Positions 60,396 through 64,000 of a stretch of 64,000 nucleotides of DNA are shown piece by piece (the stretch's first letter is position 1; every line of letters begins with the position of its first letter). The notes below the pieces were generated by a model that saw only the letters and a list, made by a program, of their open reading frames with translations, did not search any database and was not told the origin of the DNA. This DNA is from Orrella dioscoreae (GTDB taxonomy: Bacteria; Pseudomonadota; Gammaproteobacteria; Burkholderiales; Burkholderiaceae_B): assembly GCF_900089455.2 (NCBI RefSeq), contig NZ_LT907988.1:2108001-2172000 (forward strand), in the 5' to 3' direction. A program made the position numbers and the translations under genes.

Positions 60396-60523
60396 TACAA
60401 TCCGATGCCATAATGCCCCGCAAGGAAAGACGGTGGCGCCCGGCAGGGCCCGCCGCAGGAACCCTCCGGGACAGCTCGAAGCGCGCAGCGCCGGGCAGAC
60501 CGATCACCATCAAGGACTCGTAC

Positions 60524-61588
60524 ATGGACGACAAACAGAGCAAGGCCGCCGCGGCGGAAAAATCCAAGGCGCTGGCCGCTGCGCTGTCGCAGATCGAAAA
60601 GCAGTTCGGCAAGGGCTCGATCATGCTGTACGGCGGCAACGAGGTCGAGCACGACATTCAGGTCGTCTCCACCGGCTCGCTGGGCCTGGACATCGCCCTG
60701 GGCGTCGGCGGCCTGCCGCGCGGCCGCGTGGTCGAAATCTACGGCCCGGAATCGTCGGGCAAGACCACGTTGACCCTGCAGGTCATCGCGGAAATGCAGA
60801 AAGTGGGCGGCACCTGCGCCTTCGTCGACGCCGAGCACGCGCTCGACGTGCAGTACGCCTCCAAGCTGGGCGTGAAGCTCACCGAGCTGCTGATCTCGCA
60901 GCCGGACACGGGCGAACAGGCGCTGGAAATCACCGACGCGCTGGTGCGCTCGGGCTCGGTCGACCTGATCGTCATCGACTCGGTGGCGGCCCTGGTGCCC
61001 AAGGCTGAAATCGAAGGCGAAATGGGCGACTCGCTGCCCGGCTTGCAAGCCCGCCTCATGAGCCAGGCGCTGCGCAAGCTCACGGCCACCATCAAGCGCA
61101 CGAACTGCATGGTCATCTTCATCAACCAGATCCGCATGAAGATCGGCGTCATGTTCGGCAACCCCGAAACCACCACCGGCGGCAACGCGCTGAAGTTCTA
61201 CTCGTCCGTGCGCCTGGACATCCGCCGCACCGGTTCCATCAAGCGTGGCGAGGAAGTGGTCGGCAACGAAACGCGCGTGAAGGTCGTCAAGAACAAGGTG
61301 GCACCGCCTTTCAAGCAAGCCGAGTTCGACATCATGTACGGCGCGGGCATCTCGCGCGAAGGCGAGATCATCGACCTGGGCGTGCAAGCCGGCGTGGTCG
61401 AGAAGTCGGGCGCCTGGTACAGCTACAACGGCGACCGCATCGGCCAAGGCAAGGACAACGTGCGCGAATACCTGCGTGAGCGTCCGGCGCTGGCCTTCGA
61501 GATCGAGAACAAGGTCCGTGCCCAGATGGGCGTGGCCGAGCGTGCCGCCGGTGTCGTGGCGGCCACGGCCGGCTCCGAAGAGGACTGA
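60524..61588 (+). CDS. recA: recombinase RecA
   Basis: DNA strand-exchange ATPase and LexA coprotease. 354 aa from ATG 60524 (AAGGAC 8 nt upstream). Walker A is [13 protein letters not shown] near residue 72, Walker [16 protein letters not shown] near 147, loop L2 [20 protein letters not shown] near 200. Start block [20 protein letters not shown] is standard. The upstream in-frame extension has no homologous character. It overlaps recX by one base (TGATG). Confidence 0.98.
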   Translation: MDDKQSKAAAAEKSKALAAALSQIEKQFGKGSIMLYGGNEVEHDIQVVSTGSLGLDIALGVGGLPRGRVVEIYGPESSGKTTLTLQVIAEMQKVGGTCAFVDAEHALDVQYASKLGVKLTELLISQPDTGEQALEITDALVRSGSVDLIVIDSVAALVPKAEIEGEMGDSLPGLQARLMSQALRKLTATIKRTNCMVIFINQIRMKIGVMFGNPETTTGGNALKFYSSVRLDIRRTGSIKRGEEVVGNETRVKVVKNKVAPPFKQAEFDIMYGAGISREGEIIDLGVQAGVVEKSGAWYSYNGDRIGQGKDNVREYLRERPALAFEIENKVRAQMGVAERAAGVVAATAGSEED

Positions 61589-62205
61589 TGTCCTCCTGGG
61601 GGACCCGCAAGCCTTCAGGCCCTGGTGCCCGTCACGCTCGATCCGGGCGAGCGGGCACGCAGGACGAAGCGTCAGTGCAGGGAATCGCGGACGAACAGTC
61701 CGAGCATTCCGGCAGTGGCGAAAATCCCTCGGCGCGTGGGTCCGCGCGCCGAGGGCCCTCCCTGAAGGCCCGGGCCGTCGATTTCCTGTCGCGCCGTGAG
61801 CATGGCCGCCAGGAACTGGGCCGCAAGCTGGCCCGCCACAGCGACGACCCCGAAGAAATCGAAAGCGTGCTCGACAGCCTGGCCAAGGAAGGCTGGCTGT
61901 CGGATACCCGTTATGCACAAAGCATCGTGCAGCGGCGCGGCGAGCGCCAGGGCACCGCGCGCATCGTGCAGGAGCTGCGCCGCAATGGCGTGGATGCCCA
62001 GTTGGTCGACACCTTGCGGGCGGAACTGCAATCCACGGAATATGAACGCGCCCGGCAGGTCTGGGCCAAGCGTTATGCCGACAAGCCCGCCACCACCCCC
62101 ACGGAATACGCGCGGCAGGCGCGCTTCCTGGCCGCGCGCGGGTTTGGCGCGGGCATCATCAGCAAGATCCTGAAAGGCAGCGGTCTGGACGACGACGCGC
62201 TGTAG
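61588..62205 (+). CDS. recX: RecA regulator RecX
   Basis: Small helical protein that caps RecA filaments. 205 aa. The RecX core begins near residue 60 (ARAVDFLSRREHGRQELGRK) and continues DSLAKEGWLSDTRYAQSIV and GTARIVQELRRNGVDAQLV. The first 55 residues are Ser/Gly/Arg-rich and low in complexity, longer than in most RecX proteins. The shared TGATG with recA fixes the start and implies coupled translation under SOS control. Confidence 0.93.
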   Translation: MSSWGTRKPSGPGARHARSGRAGTQDEASVQGIADEQSEHSGSGENPSARGSARRGPSLKARAVDFLSRREHGRQELGRKLARHSDDPEEIESVLDSLAKEGWLSDTRYAQSIVQRRGERQGTARIVQELRRNGVDAQLVDTLRAELQSTEYERARQVWAKRYADKPATTPTEYARQARFLAARGFGAGIISKILKGSGLDDDAL

Positions 62206-62207
62206 CG

Positions 62208-63128
62208 CTATCCCCGCACCGACTTGATACCCGCCAGGGTCTTGAAGCAGCCCTCCCGGGCAATGTTCAGGAAGTCCTGGATATAGGACGCCTGCGCATC
62301 TTCCGTCCGCACGGCGGCATGCAGCGTGCACCAGACGCCTTGGGGACCCAGGTGCACCACGTCCATCCAGCCTTGGTCCAGATACTCGGTCAACGCCCAA
62401 TTGGGCAGCGCCGCAACGCCGCGGTTGCTGGCCACCAGTTGGGCAATGATGGGCGTGAGTTCCGCACGGCGGATGCTGGCGGGCTCGACGTCCGCCGGGT
62501 CCAGGAACTGCGTGAAGACATCCAGGCGCTGCTTGTCCACCGGATAGGTGATGAGCACCTGGTCGGCCAGTTGCGCCGGATCAATGAACTTGCTGCCCGC
62601 CAGCGGATTGGCCTGGGCCACGGCCAGCACTACTTCATAGCGAAAAAGCGGGATGTACTCCACGGCTTCCAGCGGCTGGGGGTCGGAGGTGATGACGAGG
62701 TCCAGATCGCCGCGTACCAGGGCGGGCAGGGGGGCGAAGGAGAACGCGGCGGAGAGGTCCATGCTGACCTCGGGCCATTGGCCGCGGAAGGTATCCAGCG
62801 CAGGCATCAGCCACTGGAAGCACGAGTGGCATTCGATGGCCAGGTGCAGCCTGCCCGTGCGGCCGGCTGCCAGGCGTTGCAGTTCCCGTTCCGTGGCGCG
62901 GATGCGGGGCAGCACCTCATCGGCCAGGGCCAGCACGCGCAGGCCCGCGGTGGTCAGGCGCGCGGGACGCGTGCGGCGGTTCAGCAAGGGCGTGCCCAGG
63001 CGTGACTCCAGTTCGCGCAATTGATGCGACAGCGCCGATTGCGTCAGGTGCAGCCGCTCGGCGGCCTCGAGCAGGCTGCCGCCGTCACGGATGGCGGCCA
63101 GAGTTTCCAGGTGGCGAATTTCAAGCAT
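62208..63128 (-). CDS. metR: LysR-type regulator MetR
   Basis: 306-aa LysR-type activator of methionine genes. N-terminal HTH: MLEIRHLETLAAIRDGGSLL then EAAERLHLTQSALSHQLREL, nearly identical to the MetR pattern. The C-terminal effector domain includes LAIECHSCFQWLMPALDTF, the MetR homocysteine-response region. It is divergent from metE across 182 nt, the classical metR-metE layout. It converges on recX with a 2-nt gap and no room for a terminator. Confidence 0.93.
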   Translation of the reverse strand: MLEIRHLETLAAIRDGGSLLEAAERLHLTQSALSHQLRELESRLGTPLLNRRTRPARLTTAGLRVLALADEVLPRIRATERELQRLAAGRTGRLHLAIECHSCFQWLMPALDTFRGQWPEVSMDLSAAFSFAPLPALVRGDLDLVITSDPQPLEAVEYIPLFRYEVVLAVAQANPLAGSKFIDPAQLADQVLITYPVDKQRLDVFTQFLDPADVEPASIRRAELTPIIAQLVASNRGVAALPNWALTEYLDQGWMDVVHLGPQGVWCTLHAAVRTEDAQASYIQDFLNIAREGCFKTLAGIKSVRG

Positions 63129-63203
63129 GGGAAAGGGCGGCGGGCGCGGCGGCAGGGAAGAGGGGCCCTGGCGATATGCGCCGGGGTCAGAAGTCTATAT
63201 GTT

Positions 63204-63227
63204 ATGAAATTTCCTCAATCATTTCAT
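63204..63227. promoter_or_regulatory. MetR-type operator region between metR and metE
   Basis: ATGAAAT (63204-63210) and ATTTCAT (63221-63227) form a perfect inverted repeat with a 10-bp centre. Within it TGAA-N5-CTCA (63205-63217) matches the MetR consensus TGAA-N5-TTCA at 7 of 8 positions. The gap is too short for a cobalamin riboswitch and none is seen. Confidence 0.55.
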
Positions 63228-63310
63228 GCAAAATTTGATTTTGATTCATGGAATGGTCCGCTGACAATATCGCACTGATTGAAAATTCTTTGCGAAAAGG
63301 CGGACTCACC

Positions 63311-64000
63311 ATGACGACCATTCATAATCTGGGCTTCCCCCGCATCGGCGTGCAGCGTGAGCTGAAGCATGCGGTGGAGGCCTATTGGGCAGGCAAGCAG
63401 GATGCTGCTGCGCTGGAAAACGTGGGCCGCGAATTGCGCGCCCGCCATTGGCAGGTGCAGGCCAGCGCCGGCGTGGCGCACGTGCCGGTGGGCGACTTCG
63501 CCTGGTACGACCAGATCCTGGAGTGGACGACCACGCTGGGCGCCGTGCCCGCCCGCTTCGGCCAGCCGGAGGGCGCGCCCGTGTCGCTGGACACCTTGTT
63601 CCGCATGGGCCGGGGCCGCGCGCCCACGGGCACCCCGGCAGCGGCTTGCGAGATGACCAAGTGGTTCGATACGAACTACCACTACATCGTCCCCGAACTG
63701 ACGCCGGGCCAGACCTTCCGCATTGCCCGGGAAAGCCTGTTCGACCAGGTGCGCGAGGCGCAGGCCCTGGGCCATGACGTGAAGCCCGTCATTCCCGGGC
63801 CGCTGACCTGGCTGTGGCTGGGCAAGGGCGACAGCTTTGGCGCGGGCGCGGGCGACGAAGGCAAGTTGGCGCTGCTGGAGGCGCTGCTGCCTGTCTATGA
63901 AGACGTGCTGGCCCGCCTGGCCAAGCTGGGCGTGGCCTGGGTGCAGGTCGACGAGCCCGTCCTGGTGCTGGACCTGCCGCCGGCGTGGAAGCAGGCTTTC
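63311..64000 (+). CDS. metE: cobalamin-independent methionine synthase (5' part)
   Basis: Transfers methyl from 5-methyl-THF-triglutamate to homocysteine without B12. The first 230 residues are visible and the gene runs off the window (full proteins are about 760 aa). The start [20 protein letters not shown] and the block [17 protein letters not shown], then [16 protein letters not shown] and [13 protein letters not shown], are MetE N-terminal domain signatures. The catalytic zinc site lies in the missing C-terminal half. Divergent from metR, which should activate it. Confidence 0.95.
   Translation, partial: MTTIHNLGFPRIGVQRELKHAVEAYWAGKQDAAALENVGRELRARHWQVQASAGVAHVPVGDFAWYDQILEWTTTLGAVPARFGQPEGAPVSLDTLFRMGRGRAPTGTPAAACEMTKWFDTNYHYIVPELTPGQTFRIARESLFDQVREAQALGHDVKPVIPGPLTWLWLGKGDSFGAGAGDEGKLALLEALLPVYEDVLARLAKLGVAWVQVDEPVLVLDLPPAWKQAF

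Noticed and set aside
63129-63310. Cobalamin riboswitch before metE
   Set aside because: The gap is 182 nt shared with metR, has no B12-box or aptamer motifs, and is explained by MetR-type sites.

Overview
The window is a high-GC betaproteobacterial chromosome segment. Gene content and order (alaS, rpsP-rimM-trmD, rlmN-rodZ-ispG-hisS-yfgM-bamB-der, hfq-hflX-hflK-hflC-hisZ-purA, rpsU-dnaG-rpoD, recA-recX, metR/metE), together with a Bug-type solute-binding protein, point to the Burkholderiales, most likely Alcaligenaceae (Bordetella/Achromobacter-like). This assignment comes from gene order and protein character, not from a database search.

Layout. 1-5300: end of a PilV-like pilus protein, alaS with an overlapping TusA-like gene, and rpsP-rimM-trmD (no rplS follows). 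5349-11280 (minus strand): valS, then an OmpR/QseBC-type two-component pair and an EamA exporter. 11643-27581: a long core block on the plus strand covering nucleotide, tRNA, isoprenoid, outer-membrane assembly, histidine, Hfq/HflKC and purine functions. 27611-28153: a phosphoribosyltransferase gene broken by one in-frame amber codon. 28160-33273: the macromolecular-synthesis operon rpsU-dnaG-rpoD, then tRNA-Ile2(CAU).

33500-41035 is mixed: a lipoprotein, an unlisted alternative L36 gene (rpmJ2) with a Zur-like palindrome, a GNAT enzyme, a cobalamin-riboswitch-like leader before a 62-aa membrane protein, a secreted phosphoesterase, an S4 protein, a class V aminotransferase, a nucleoside-recognition transporter and tRNA-fMet. 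41390-49192 looks accessory: a catabolic cluster (ornithine-cyclodeaminase-like reductase, XRE-cupin regulator, tandem-duplicated IclR regulator, Bug protein, amidase, RidA), an orphan barstar-like immunity gene and a decayed IS3 element whose terminal repeat supplies the stop codon of its neighbour. 49190-63128 returns to mixed and core genes: a secreted ankyrin-like protein, a DUF1275 protein, cspA, rdgC, a candidate structured RNA gene, an MFS transporter next to a TctDE-like two-component pair, SOS-controlled recA-recX, and metR divergent from metE, which runs off the window.

The observations most worth checking are the structured RNA between rdgC and the MFS gene, the cobalamin-riboswitch-like leader, the single-chain double IclR regulator with its catabolic cluster, the amber-interrupted phosphoribosyltransferase, and a three-copy intergenic repeat family.
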